DNA of 64,000 nt from Mycobacterium simiae (GTDB lineage: Bacteria; Actinomycetota; Actinomycetes; Mycobacteriales; Mycobacteriaceae). The stretch lies in assembly GCF_008370645.1 (NCBI RefSeq), contig NZ_VTZN01000002.1, forward strand, positions 1-64,000, read 5' to 3'. A model generated the notes under the pieces. The model was not told the origin of the DNA, did no database searches, and was given only the letters and a program-made list of their open reading frames with translations. Shown here piece after piece: positions 44,015-52,847 of this stretch. The position numbers and the translations under genes are program-made. The first letter of the stretch is position 1. Every line of letters starts with the position of its first letter.

Positions 44015-45705
44015 GTGACATCCACCTGAGGGCTCCTTCTGACCGCGGTCGGTTCGCTGAACCCGGCCAACAATCGCGCGGCAAGCCGCTCGAACTCATC
44101 ACCCCAACCGGAGTTGTCGGTCCGCGCCAGACCGCCTAGCTCGACGTTCACCGTACCTGGAGCGTCGGTGGCCGCGGTGAGCCGAATCCACACCCGGCGC
44201 CGGCGCACCAGCAGGGATACCAGCAGCCCGGCCATCATCGTGATGGCGAACACCAGCACCCAGGTCTGGCCGGGATCGTGGGAAACCTGCAGGTTGACAA
44301 ACGGCACGGCACCGTCGAAGCGGACGATGGTGCCGTCTTGATCGAGCCGCACCTGTTCGCCGGCGCGCAGGTTTACCCGCTTTTGCTTGGTCAGCCGGCC
44401 CTGTTCGATGAGCCGGGGATCCAGGGTGAACAACGATTGCGGTCGCCCGGTGTCCAGGCCGGTGTCACCGCGATAGATGTCGATGGCCACCGCAGGCGCG
44501 TCCAGGGCCGGGAACCGCGACGACAACAGCGTGCCGTCGAGCTGTTCGGTGGGTGCCAGCAGGCCCTGGATAGCGATTTGATGGTGACGACGTTGCTCGG
44601 CTGTCGGATAAGTGCCGGCCGGCGGGTCGATGCGTGCCACTCCCGACGACAGCAGGGTCTGCGGGTTGTCGGGCCGCCATTGCACGGTTGACGTGCGGGT
44701 CTGTCCGTTGGGGAAGGTGACCGTGAAGGTGGGCGCGTAGCCGTGGCCTTGCAGGTAGACCCGGTCGCCGCCGACCCGCAGCGGATGGTTGACTTCCAGG
44801 CGGTAGGGCCGCCACATGTTGGCCGACAGGTCAGAAGTGGCCGGGTCTGCCTGGTAGTCGATGTCTGCGGCGAATGACGTGGCCTGCCCGGACGGCAGGT
44901 AGTGCGCCGCAAAGTCGTTGACCCGGATGCAGATCGGGTGCAGCGACGTGCCGTCGACGGTGTTGCCGGCCCGGAACGAGTCGAACGCCGCTGGCGACGC
45001 CGAGCAGAAGCCGGGGCCGCCGTCGGCGATGACGATGACGTTGCCCTCGTAGCCGAACAGTTTGCCAACGGCCACCGCGACCAACAGGCCTAGCAGCGAG
45101 AAGTGGAACACAATGTTGCCGAATTCGCGCAGGTAGCCCTTCTCGGCGGACACCTCGTACGTGTCGCCTGAGTGCCGGACGATCGTGCGCCAGCCCCGCA
45201 ATCTCGCCGCGATCGTCTGGGCCACGGTTGCGGGGTCGACCATCGCTTCGGAGCTAGCATGCTTGGGCAGTCGAGCCAGGTTGCGCGGCGCGGCGACCGG
45301 TGTGGCGCGCAGAGTGCGGGCATGCTCGATCATCCGCGGGGTCAGGCAGCCGACCAGGGACACGAATAGCAACACATAGATCGCGGTGAACCAGAAGCTG
45401 GAGAACACGTCGAAAACCTGCAGCTCGTCCAGCCAGGGGCCGATGACGGGGTGGGCTCGCAGGTAGTCGTCGACCTTGCCGGCGTTGAGGCTACGCTGCG
45501 GCAGCAACGCCCCGGGTATGGCCCCGACCGCCAGCAGAAACAGCAGCACCAGCGCGGTGCCCATCGAGGTCAACGAGCGCCAGGTGTTGCGCCCCTTCTG
45601 CGCGAGCCGGGGCCACCACCCGCTCGCGAGCAGACGCAGAATCGCACCAAAACCCTTGGTTTTGCGCGATTCTGCGTCTGCTCGCGCGTCAACTCGCGCC
45701 GTCAA
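44011..45705 (-). CDS. resB: Cytochrome c biogenesis protein ResB/Ccs1
   Basis: A System II partner of CcsA. Three N-terminal helices (GTALVLLFLLAVGAIPGALL; IYVLLFVSLVGCL; VFHFSLLGLLVAVAVGKLFG) precede a large extracytoplasmic domain, with a last helix near the C terminus (FAITMMAGLLVSLLV). Homology starts at RNTWRSLTSMGTAL (about 45597). No ATG or GTG lies just before it. A TTG at 45705 overlaps the ccdA stop as TTGA and gives 564 residues, but then the first about 25 residues are encoded by the palindromic repeat 45626-45685. Start uncertain; the body is certain. Confidence 0.88.
   Translation of the reverse strand: MTARVDARADAESRKTKGFGAILRLLASGWWPRLAQKGRNTWRSLTSMGTALVLLFLLAVGAIPGALLPQRSLNAGKVDDYLRAHPVIGPWLDELQVFDVFSSFWFTAIYVLLFVSLVGCLTPRMIEHARTLRATPVAAPRNLARLPKHASSEAMVDPATVAQTIAARLRGWRTIVRHSGDTYEVSAEKGYLREFGNIVFHFSLLGLLVAVAVGKLFGYEGNVIVIADGGPGFCSASPAAFDSFRAGNTVDGTSLHPICIRVNDFAAHYLPSGQATSFAADIDYQADPATSDLSANMWRPYRLEVNHPLRVGGDRVYLQGHGYAPTFTVTFPNGQTRTSTVQWRPDNPQTLLSSGVARIDPPAGTYPTAEQRRHHQIAIQGLLAPTEQLDGTLLSSRFPALDAPAVAIDIYRGDTGLDTGRPQSLFTLDPRLIEQGRLTKQKRVNLRAGEQVRLDQDGTIVRFDGAVPFVNLQVSHDPGQTWVLVFAITMMAGLLVSLLVRRRRVWIRLTAATDAPGTVNVELGGLARTDNSGWGDEFERLAARLLAGFSEPTAVRRSPQVDVT
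45626..45685. repeat. Long palindromic repeat at the ccdA-resB junction
   Basis: Arms of 28-29 nt, 20 of them perfect (GCGAGCAGACGCAGAATCGC and its complement), with AAAACC closing next to the 3-base loop at 45655-45657. Related elements with GCAGACGCAAAATCGC are scattered between genes in mycobacteria (from memory). It sits in the 5' part of the resB frame and could fold strongly in the mRNA. Confidence 0.8.
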
Positions 45706-46481
45706 ATCGGCAGCCTCACGTCGGACACCAACGCGTCGCGCAGCCACGAGACCACGTCGTTCCACACCCCGCTGACCAGGGCGCTGCCCACCGCGATCAG
45801 CAACAACCCGCCGAAGATCTGAATGGCCCTGGTGTGCCGGCGCAGCCAGCCCAGGCCCGCCACCGCCCCCGCCGAACCGAACGCCAGCAGCACGAAGGGG
45901 ATGCCCAGCCCCAGGCAATAGGCGATCACCAGCACGATGCCGCGCGCCACACTGGCGCCGTCGGTGGCCGAGGCGACGGCGATCACCCCGGTCAGCGTCG
46001 GACCCAGGCACGGCGTCCAGCCCAGCGCGAACACCGCGCCGAGCAGCGGCGCGCCCGCCACCGTCGTCAACTGGCGCGGCGTGAACCGGACCTGACGCTG
46101 CAGAGCCGGGATCAGGCCGACGAACACCAGCCCCATCACAATGGTCAGCACACCACCCATTCGCTGCAGCAGCACCTGGTTGGTGATCAAAGTCGTCGTC
46201 ATGCCGAGCACGGCCACCGTGCCGAGCACGAACACCACGGTGAACCCGGCCACGAACAGCGCCGCCGATCCGGCGACTCGCCACCGGGCGGCGGGTGGGG
46301 CTTTGATCGCGCCGGGTAGCGGCTCCTCGCTAACGCCAACTACCCCCGCCAGATACGACAGGTAGCCGGGCACCAGCGGCACCACACAGGGCGAGGCGAA
46401 GGACACCAATCCGGCCAGCACACACACACCTACCGCCACCAGCAGCGGCCCGGCGGCGGCGATCTCGGCTAACCCGTTCAC
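45702..46481 (-). CDS. ccdA: Thiol-disulfide electron carrier CcdA
   Basis: A 259-residue DsbD-type membrane protein with six helices. It carries electrons across the membrane to keep apocytochrome thiols reduced. The two redox cysteines lie in SFASPCVVPLVPGYLSYL (helix 1) and LGWTPCLGPTLTGV (helix 4). GTG at 46481 overlaps the stop of the thioredoxin-like gene as GTGA, the likely recipient of its electrons. Confidence 0.95.
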   Translation of the reverse strand: MNGLAEIAAAGPLLVAVGVCVLAGLVSFASPCVVPLVPGYLSYLAGVVGVSEEPLPGAIKAPPAARWRVAGSAALFVAGFTVVFVLGTVAVLGMTTTLITNQVLLQRMGGVLTIVMGLVFVGLIPALQRQVRFTPRQLTTVAGAPLLGAVFALGWTPCLGPTLTGVIAVASATDGASVARGIVLVIAYCLGLGIPFVLLAFGSAGAVAGLGWLRRHTRAIQIFGGLLLIAVGSALVSGVWNDVVSWLRDALVSDVRLPI

Positions 46482-47086
46482 TGCGGTCCGGCTAGGGTCG
46501 GCGCTTCTTCGGCAGCCACTCGCTGGACCACCGGCTGCAGGTCCTCGACCAGCAACTCCCGCAGAAACACCGCGGCGACCCGGTGCTGACGGTCGAGCAC
46601 CAGCGTGGACGGGATGACGGTGGTGGGGTATTTGCCACCGAACGCGATCAGGGTGCGCATCGCCGGGTCATAGATCGACGGGAAGGTGATGTGCCGGTCG
46701 TTGACAAAGTCCTGTGCCGCCTCACGGCTGTTGTCGCGGACGTCGATCCCCAGAAAAGACACCCCCGAGCCCTGGGTGGTGTCGTACACCCGCTGCAGCT
46801 GACTGACCTCGGCCCGGCAGGGCCCGCACCACTGGCCCCACACGTTGATAACGACGACCTGCCCAGGGAAATCGTCGAGTGACATCAAGCGCCCGGGGTC
46901 CTGCAGGTTCGGCCCGGCCAGCTTTCCGGGGCGGCCGCGGCTGGCCGGTGGATCGTAGAAGATGTCGGTCTTGCCGCCGGGGGAAACGAATTCGAATGTG
47001 CCGCCCTGGGCAACGGCGTCGCGTCCAGAGCATCCGGTCAACAGCGCCGCTACCACGACTCCAAGCGCCAGCCGCCGCATGGTCAT
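46478..47086 (-). CDS. Thioredoxin-like lipoprotein (ResA/CcsX-type)
   Basis: A 202-residue exported thiol-disulfide oxidoreductase. Signal peptide with lipobox LLTGC (C19) predicts a membrane-tethered lipoprotein. The redox motif is WCGPC (C87, C90) in NVWGQWCGPCRAE, with the cis-Pro region IPSTLVLDRQ. It should receive electrons from CcdA and reduce apocytochrome c. ATG at 47086 overlaps the phosphatase stop (ATGA). Corresponds to Rv0526 (from memory). Confidence 0.93.
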   Translation of the reverse strand: MTMRRLALGVVVAALLTGCSGRDAVAQGGTFEFVSPGGKTDIFYDPPASRGRPGKLAGPNLQDPGRLMSLDDFPGQVVVINVWGQWCGPCRAEVSQLQRVYDTTQGSGVSFLGIDVRDNSREAAQDFVNDRHITFPSIYDPAMRTLIAFGGKYPTTVIPSTLVLDRQHRVAAVFLRELLVEDLQPVVQRVAAEEAPTLAGPQ

Positions 47087-47691
47087 GCGCCTGCCGGTTC
47101 GGCATACACCACGTCGACCAGGCGGTCGCCGTCGTAGATCAGCGAGGTCACCGATGCCAGCGCGCAGCTTCGGCGCCGCGGGTCGTGCCACAGCCGCCTG
47201 CCGGTCAGATGCAGCCGTAGCGTCCACACCGGCAGTTGGTGACTGACGCACACCACCTCGCGGCCGGAAGCGCGGGCCCGCGCTTTGTCCACCGCCGTGG
47301 TCATCCGTTGCGCGATCTGCAAATAAGGCTCTCCCCAGGACGGGGTGAACGGGTTTCGCAATTGCCACCAGACCCGCGGGTCGCGCCAGGCGCCGTCACC
47401 TGGGCTGATGCGCCTGCCCTCGAAGTAGTTTGCCGATTCGATCAATTCGGGATCGGTGTCCACCGTCAGGTCGTGCCGCGCGGCAATGGGTGCGGCGGTC
47501 TCTTGGGCGCGCTGCAGCGGAGAGGCGATCACGGCGACCACGTCGCGATCGGCCAGGAAGTCGGCGACCGCGGCCGCCTGCACCCGCCCGGCCTCCGACA
47601 AACTGAAGCCGGGTAGCCGGCCGTAGAGGATGCCGCTAGGGTTGTGCACTTCACCGTGGCGCACCACGTGCACGCGGGTCTCGTCGGCCAT
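47083..47691 (-). CDS. Histidine phosphatase superfamily protein
   Basis: A 202-residue phosphoglycerate-mutase-like protein. The catalytic motif is VVRHGEVHN near residue 10; the second histidine is in VVCVSHQLPVW near 147; IASPLQRAQETA gives the conserved Arg. Substrate unknown. The ATG at 47691 overlaps the hemL stop by one base (TGATG). Corresponds to Rv0525 (from memory). Confidence 0.9.
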   Translation of the reverse strand: MADETRVHVVRHGEVHNPSGILYGRLPGFSLSEAGRVQAAAVADFLADRDVVAVIASPLQRAQETAAPIAARHDLTVDTDPELIESANYFEGRRISPGDGAWRDPRVWWQLRNPFTPSWGEPYLQIAQRMTTAVDKARARASGREVVCVSHQLPVWTLRLHLTGRRLWHDPRRRSCALASVTSLIYDGDRLVDVVYAEPAGA

Positions 47692-49025
47692 CAAGCTGTG
47701 TCCTCTCGGGCGGCGGCACGCGCCGCACCAGGTAGTGCGTTCGCGATCCGGTCGAATGCGTCGTCGTCGAGAGCGGCCGAGACGAACCACGCCTCGAACG
47801 CACTGCACGGCGGATAGACACCCGCTTCCAGCAGGGCATGAAAGAACGGGGCATAGCGCCACGTTTCGCTGGCCCGTGCCGACGCGAAGTCGGTCACCGG
47901 CCGGTCGCTGAAGAAGACGCTGAGCATGTTTTCGGCGCGTGGAATCTGATGCGGCACGCGGGCATCGGTGAGCGCCTCGGCGAGCAGGGCGGCCAACCGG
48001 TCGGCGTTGGCGTCCAGCGCGGCGTATACCGCGTCGTCGGCGGCCCGCAGTGTGGCCAGCCCGGCGGCCATGGCCACCGGATTTCCGGACAATGTACCGG
48101 CCTGATACACCGGCCCCAGCGGCGCCAGCCGCTCCATCACCTCGGCCCGCCCACCGAACGCGGCAGCGGGCAGCCCGCCGCTCATCACCTTGCCGAACGT
48201 GAACAGGTCTGCGGCCACCGGATCGATTCCGTACCAACCGCTTCGGCTGACCCGGAAACCTGTCATCACCTCGTCGACGATCAACAGCGCACCATGCTCC
48301 GCGGTGATCGAGCGCAGCGCCTGGTTGTACCCGGCCCTGGGTGGCACGACGCCCATGTTGCCCGGGCTGGCCTCGGTAATCACCGCGGCAATCTGCTCGC
48401 CGTAACGCGCAAAACTCTCCTGAACAGCGTCAATGTCGTTGTAGGGCAAGACGATGGTGTCGGCTGCGGCGGCGCCGGTCACCCCAGGCGACGAGGGCAA
48501 GCCGAGGGTGGCTACCCCCGAACCCGCGTCAGCCAGCAGCGCATCGACATGGCCGTGGTAGCAGCCGGAAAACTTGACGATTTTGGCCCGGCCAGTGAAC
48601 CCGCGGGCCAGCCGGACCGCGCTCATGGTGGCCTCGGTGCCGGAGTTGACCAGCCGTATCCGCTGCACGGGTGCTACCCGCGCGATGATCTCGGCAGCCA
48701 GCTCGGTTTCGGCCGGCGTCGGCGCCCCGAACGACAGGCCGTGGGCGGCGGCCTTGGCCACGGCGTCGACGACAGCGGGGTGCGCGTGACCGAGGATCAT
48801 CGGACCCCAGGAGCAGACCAAGTCGACGTAGCGGTTGCCGTCGGCGTCGGTGAGCCAGCACCCGCGGGCTTCGGTGATGAACCGCGGGGTGCCGCCGACA
48901 GCCGTGAAAGCGCGCACCGGCGAGTTCACCCCGCCGGGGATGACCGTGCAGGCATCCTCGAACAGCTTCGCCGACGCCTGCACAGCTCCGCCAATCTGCG
49001 AGGTGGCCTGGTCGGTGCTACCCAT
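47691..49025 (-). CDS. hemL: Glutamate-1-semialdehyde 2,1-aminomutase
   Basis: A 444-residue PLP enzyme that makes 5-aminolevulinate for haem. PLP lysine K279 in [10 protein letters not shown], with the aspartate in [11 protein letters not shown] and [17 protein letters not shown] near 126. Length is the usual one for HemL; the M. tuberculosis protein (462 residues, from memory) carries an extra insertion after VATLGL that is absent here. Its place at the head of the cytochrome c maturation operon links haem supply to haem attachment. The ATG at 49025 is chosen because upstream residues are out of family. Confidence 0.95.
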   Translation of the reverse strand: MGSTDQATSQIGGAVQASAKLFEDACTVIPGGVNSPVRAFTAVGGTPRFITEARGCWLTDADGNRYVDLVCSWGPMILGHAHPAVVDAVAKAAAHGLSFGAPTPAETELAAEIIARVAPVQRIRLVNSGTEATMSAVRLARGFTGRAKIVKFSGCYHGHVDALLADAGSGVATLGLPSSPGVTGAAAADTIVLPYNDIDAVQESFARYGEQIAAVITEASPGNMGVVPPRAGYNQALRSITAEHGALLIVDEVMTGFRVSRSGWYGIDPVAADLFTFGKVMSGGLPAAAFGGRAEVMERLAPLGPVYQAGTLSGNPVAMAAGLATLRAADDAVYAALDANADRLAALLAEALTDARVPHQIPRAENMLSVFFSDRPVTDFASARASETWRYAPFFHALLEAGVYPPCSAFEAWFVSAALDDDAFDRIANALPGAARAAAREDTA

Positions 49026-49060
49026 GCCGACCAGTGTCCCAGCCTTGGCCGCCCGTTCAA

Positions 49061-49250
49061 CTACAGGGTGTAAGACATGGCGGCTCCTGCGGCGAATGCA
49101 ACCAGCGGCTGCGGTGAGCCTGGTTCGCTGTGGCGCAGCGTGCCTAGCAGGTCCTCGCCAGTGTTGACCGGTTGGCCGGCGAATTCGACGATGACATCGC
49201 CGGCCCGCAGCCCCGAGCGGTGACGCCGCGACCGGCGCCGGTGACGACGC
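49061..49250 (-). pseudogene. Remnant of a PDZ domain (HtrA-type protease end)
   Basis: The minus strand reads [20 protein letters not shown] and on to a stop at 49061-49063 (TAG), a typical last PDZ strand-helix set of S1C proteases. No start, no protease domain and no continuous upstream frame exist. I take it as the decayed 3' end of an HtrA-like gene. Confidence 0.6.
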
Positions 49251-49342
49251 GGTGGTCGTTTTCACCGGCACAACCCCGGACCACCGATGATCAGCGCGGC
49301 GACGGCCGCTGTCATGCCGCCGCAAACACGCTAGGAGAAGCG

Positions 49343-49822
49343 ACGAGCGAGTCAGCGTTCACCACCGAGGAACGCAACGACGCACCGAATCTGGGGCAAC
49401 GGCTGGTCGGATTCTTCGACACCTGCGCCGCAGCGCAGCAGCTGGTTGATCGGATGTCCGATGCCGGGTTCCCGGTCGAGCATGTTCGGATAGTCGGCGA
49501 CGGCCTGCGCACCATCGAACATGTCACTGGCCGCATGACAAAAGGCAAAGCGGCGTTGACAGGTGCGGCCAGCGGAGCCTGGATCGGAGCGCTGCTGGGT
49601 CTGCTGTTCCTGCTCTTCGCCGTCGGCCCGTATGGGCTGTGGGTATGGGTGCTGGTTTCTGTCGGCCGCTCCGCAGCCCGGACCGCCAACTGGCGACGGC
49701 CGTCCGATGCCGCGTTGTGGCACCGCCACGACCTGGTCTACGTTGGCGTCGGATCGACGCAGGGTCGACCCACGGCAAAGGATCGTCGCGGTGCGCTAGG
49801 GGCATCACGCCGACGATCATGA
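49343..49822 (+). pseudogene. General-stress-protein (YflT-like) gene, probably decayed
   Basis: Residues read GFFDTCAAAQQLVDRMSD, then FPVEHVRIVGDGLRTIEHVTGR and a hydrophobic ASGAWIGALLGLLFLLFAVG, the N-terminal two thirds of the YflT/17M family. Three faults: AGGAGA (49333-49338) is followed by ACG AGC GAG where ATG is expected (49343); the sequence after the helix is out of family; and no other start is nearby. I read it as a start-lost and 3'-degraded gene, though translation from an unusual codon cannot be excluded. Confidence 0.55.
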
Positions 49823-49841
49823 GGAACTGGGGTAAACCGGC

Positions 49842-50171
49842 ATGTCAGCCAACGATGTAGAGCACGAAGTGGTGGTTTATTGGCGGCCGGGCTGCCCGTT
49901 CTGTTGGCGGCTGCGCAGGGCGCTGCGGCGACACCGGCTGGCGACCCGGGAAGTCAACATTTGGACCGATCCGGACGCGGCTGCGGTGGTCCGCTCGATC
50001 GCTGCCGGCAACGAGACCGTCCCCACCGTGGTCGTCGGCGACCTCGCCATGGTCAACCCCACCGCGAGTGAGGTCATTGACGCGGTCCGCAGTCGGGCGC
50101 CGCAGCTTCTCGGTCAGCAGGCTGCGGACCGGGGTTGGTGGTCTGCCTTGCGGGGATCAGCGCGTCCCTGA
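49842..50171 (+). CDS. Mycoredoxin / glutaredoxin-like protein
   Basis: A 109-residue thioredoxin-fold protein. The redox motif is CPFC (C18, C21) in YWRPGCPFCWRLRRAL, with the cis-Pro ETVPTVVVGD near 59, the pattern of actinobacterial mycoredoxins that reduce mycothiol mixed disulfides. A C-terminal extension (WWSALRGSARP) replaces the usual end. GAGGAACTGGGG lies upstream. Its 3' end overlaps the convergent DUF427 gene by 15 bases. Confidence 0.9.
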   Translation: MSANDVEHEVVVYWRPGCPFCWRLRRALRRHRLATREVNIWTDPDAAAVVRSIAAGNETVPTVVVGDLAMVNPTASEVIDAVRSRAPQLLGQQAADRGWWSALRGSARP

Positions 50172-50468
50172 CTCGCCCCCGGGTTCGCCTTCCACGATCA
50201 CTCCTTTCCAGAACGCGACGTGGTTCTTGATCTGCTGGGCCCGCGGGCTGGGGTCAGGGTAGTACCAGGCAGCGTCCGTGTTGGTTTGGCCGTCCACCAC
50301 GACGGTGTAGTAGTGCGCCGTCCCCTTCCACGGACATATGGACGTGGTCGGGCTGTCCAGCAGGTACTCGCGGTGCACTGATTCGGGCGGGAAGTAATCA
50401 TTGCCTTCCACTTTGACGGTCTGCGGCACTTCGGCCAGCACGGTCCCGTTCCAGCGGGCGCGGATCAT
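50157..50468 (-). CDS. DUF427 protein
   Basis: A 103-residue beta-rich cytosolic protein with the DUF427 pattern: RARWNGTVLAEV, YFPPESVHREYL, CPWKGTAHYY and [27 protein letters not shown] lies before the ATG at 50468, fixing the start. Function unknown. Confidence 0.9.
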   Translation of the reverse strand: MIRARWNGTVLAEVPQTVKVEGNDYFPPESVHREYLLDSPTTSICPWKGTAHYYTVVVDGQTNTDAAWYYPDPSPRAQQIKNHVAFWKGVIVEGEPGGESGTR

Positions 50469-50582
50469 TCCGCTCACCTCCTCACTGTCGCTGTTCAGTT
50501 CTCGAGGTGCACCGTATCGGGCCTGCGCGCAGAAGAATCGCGCGGCCTGGCGATGGGCAACCAGAATAGGTTGAATGATGGC

Positions 50583-50978
50583 ATGCAATTTCCCCAACGG
50601 CTCGCCCGGTTCAACCGTTATGTCACCAACCCCATTCAGCGTTTGTGGGCCGGGTGGATGCCGCTGTACGGCATTCTCGAGCATGTCGGGCGCCGCTCCG
50701 GCAAGCCGTACCGCACGCCGCTGGTGGTGTGCCGGGCCGAACGCGACGGGCAGCCTGCGGTAGTCATCATGCTGACCTATGGACCTAATCGGGACTGGCT
50801 GAAGAACCTCACGGCGGCCGGCGGCGGGCGGATGCGGCGCTCCGGGAAGACCTTCAGGGTCACCGATCCTCAAGTCATGCCTAAGGCCGAGGCGGCATCG
50901 CACGTGGCCCGAGGGTTGCGGCCAATTTTCGCGCGGCTGCCGTTCGAGCAGGCGGTGCTGCTCACTCGGACTTCCTGA
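50583..50978 (+). CDS. Deazaflavin (F420)-dependent nitroreductase-family protein
   Basis: A 131-residue Ddn/FDOR-type split beta-barrel protein: GILEHVGRRSGKPYRTPLVV (about 31-50) and LTYGPNRDWLKNLTAAGG near 73, the conserved F420-binding segments of the family. The ATG at 50583 gives the length of Rv0523c (from memory); a start at 50553 is also open. Substrate unknown. Confidence 0.86.
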   Translation: MQFPQRLARFNRYVTNPIQRLWAGWMPLYGILEHVGRRSGKPYRTPLVVCRAERDGQPAVVIMLTYGPNRDWLKNLTAAGGGRMRRSGKTFRVTDPQVMPKAEAASHVARGLRPIFARLPFEQAVLLTRTS

Positions 50979-51013
50979 GCCCGGGTGAGGCTAGTCCGGC
51001 CGGCGGGTAACGA

Positions 51014-52012
51014 CTATGCGCACGGGAACAAGGCAGCCGCCTCGGCTGCCTGTGCCCACTGCTCGGCGAACAGCCGGCTTACCTCGTCCAAGGCCGGGGT
51101 CAGCGGTTCAATGGTGCGCGACACCAAGGCCCGCTCGTCAAGGGCGGCCACTGGGTGCCAGTACACGCCCTCGGCGGTGACGGTCACCTCTGGAACGAGC
51201 GATTCGCGGCGCAGGGCCAGCCCCTCGGAAGCGACGCCCTCCAAGGCGATCGGCCGCACCAACTGATCGTCAGCGGCGATGCCGACTTCGTCGAGGAACT
51301 CGTGAAATGCCGCCAGCTCGCCGGGTGCAGCGCCGGCGACCGTCGCCGCCACCCGCACCCGGAAACCCAGCGAGAGCGCCAAATGTATTCCGGCGACCGC
51401 CTTTTCCCATGTCCCGGCACCGCGGTGGGAGTCGTGCAGCTCCGCTGTCGCCGAGTCCAGGCTGATTTGCAACGCCAGCCCATCCCTAGGCAGGGATTCG
51501 AGCGCGCGCCGCGCCCGGCCTTTGAACACCATGCCGTTGGTCAGGACGGTGGTGGGCAGCGTGTCGACGCAAGTCGAGATGATGGTGTCGATGTCGGGCA
51601 GCAGAAACGGCTCACCGCCGGTGAGAAACAATTCCCGCACTCCCCAGCGCGCCGCCTCGCTAACCAGCCGGCCGATTCGAGGCGCACCCAGCTCGCGGTG
51701 CGGGGCCTGCGGCGACGACGACACACAGCAGTAATCGCAGGCCAGGTTGCAGTGGAAGTTGGTGTATAGCCACAACCGCACTCCGGGCAACCGGTCGGCG
51801 CCCAGGACATCGGCGGGATCCGGCGCGCGACCACGCCGCACCACGAGAGCGCCGACTCCCGCCTCGTCGACGTCGGTGCGCACCAAGGTGTTTCCGGTTC
51901 GGGCACACCACTTTTCGGCAAGCTCGCGATCGCGGTGACTGGACACAGCGACCTCGACGGTGCTGCCCTGCGCGAGACCACCGACCTGGCGCATCAGGTC
52001 CAGGATCACCAT
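51014..52012 (-). CDS. Radical SAM protein with TusA-like N-terminal domain
   Basis: A 332-residue protein. Residues 1-60 resemble the C-terminal part of a TusA/SirA fold (GSTVEVAVSSHRDRELAEKW, then CARTGNTLV) without the N-terminal CPxP cysteine. Residues about 78-270 are a radical SAM core with C88, C92, C95 (CxxxCxxC), the GGE motif in FLTGGEPFLLPD, and QISLDSATAELHD. A short C-terminal domain ends FPCA. No SPASM cysteine cluster is seen. The product is unknown. Its ATG lies 7 nt inside the PhnD-like gene, so it is coupled. Last gene of the DoxD operon. Confidence 0.85.
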   Translation of the reverse strand: MVILDLMRQVGGLAQGSTVEVAVSSHRDRELAEKWCARTGNTLVRTDVDEAGVGALVVRRGRAPDPADVLGADRLPGVRLWLYTNFHCNLACDYCCVSSSPQAPHRELGAPRIGRLVSEAARWGVRELFLTGGEPFLLPDIDTIISTCVDTLPTTVLTNGMVFKGRARRALESLPRDGLALQISLDSATAELHDSHRGAGTWEKAVAGIHLALSLGFRVRVAATVAGAAPGELAAFHEFLDEVGIAADDQLVRPIALEGVASEGLALRRESLVPEVTVTAEGVYWHPVAALDERALVSRTIEPLTPALDEVSRLFAEQWAQAAEAAALFPCA

Positions 52013-52839
52013 CGTGGGTCGATACCCTGCTCCCCGACAGCTTCGAACAACGGCCGATACCCGTCCAGGTGCGGCGCCACCCAGCGTCGTAAACCCTCGA
52101 GTTCCAGGATCTTTCGATGTTCGGGGACATCCCAGCTCATCGCCAGCAACCGGTCCAGCCACGGCTGGTACCGCTCGGCTGGCAGGGTGTCCAAGGCGGT
52201 GAACATGCAATGGCAGTAGCCCTCGGTTCGCCACACCTCGACCAGGGATTCCCCCATCAGCTCCGCGGCGCCCATCGCCGCCCAGGTTGAGCTGCCGATC
52301 GCAGCCACATCGGCCTCACCGGCGAGCACGGCCTCCACCGCATCCAGTTCGCTGCGGCCGGTATCGCCGTGTTTGCCGATGTCGGTGTTAAACCGAATGA
52401 CCTGTAGGTCCGATTCGGGTGTCCCGGCGCGGCGCAGGTAATAGAGCGGCAAGATCGCCGCGTGCGCGGAGTCGGCGGAGCCCAGCGCAAGGCGCTTTCC
52501 GGCGATATCAGCTGGCCCGTGCAGCCCACTGCCGGCGCGCGCGACAAACACGGTGGTGTAGTCCACATCGGTGTCACGCTGGGCCAGCGCCGTGCAGTGC
52601 CCGCCCGTTTGCAGCACGGTCCGCACATAGGCCAGATTGGTGTTCCAGGCGATATCGATGTGCCCGGCGATCAGCGACTCGACCAGCCGTGCGTAGTTAG
52701 AGTAGAGCACGAAATCCATTTGGGCATCTAGACTCCCATCGCCGTCGGAGTCCTGGAAGTAGCTTCGGATTCCCTCCCAGATCGGGACCACATTGGGCGT
52801 GTAGGCGACTGCCCCGACGACAAGCGGTTGGCCTGACAT
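52006..52839 (-). CDS. PhnD-like substrate-binding protein, cytosolic form
   Basis: A 277-residue type 2 periplasmic-binding-fold protein like phosphonate or sulfonate binding proteins: LVVGAVAYTPNVVPIWEGI, LIAGHIDIAWNTNLAYV, FVARAGSGLHGPADIAGKRL, ADVAAIGSSTW. It has no signal peptide or lipobox and no ABC permease or ATPase nearby, so it probably works as an intracellular binder or enzyme (as ThiY/THI5-like relatives do) rather than in import. Overlaps the radical SAM gene by 7 nt; 8 nt after the flavoprotein gene. Confidence 0.82.
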   Translation of the reverse strand: MSGQPLVVGAVAYTPNVVPIWEGIRSYFQDSDGDGSLDAQMDFVLYSNYARLVESLIAGHIDIAWNTNLAYVRTVLQTGGHCTALAQRDTDVDYTTVFVARAGSGLHGPADIAGKRLALGSADSAHAAILPLYYLRRAGTPESDLQVIRFNTDIGKHGDTGRSELDAVEAVLAGEADVAAIGSSTWAAMGAAELMGESLVEVWRTEGYCHCMFTALDTLPAERYQPWLDRLLAMSWDVPEHRKILELEGLRRWVAPHLDGYRPLFEAVGEQGIDPRW

Positions 52840-52847
52840 ATCCCTCC

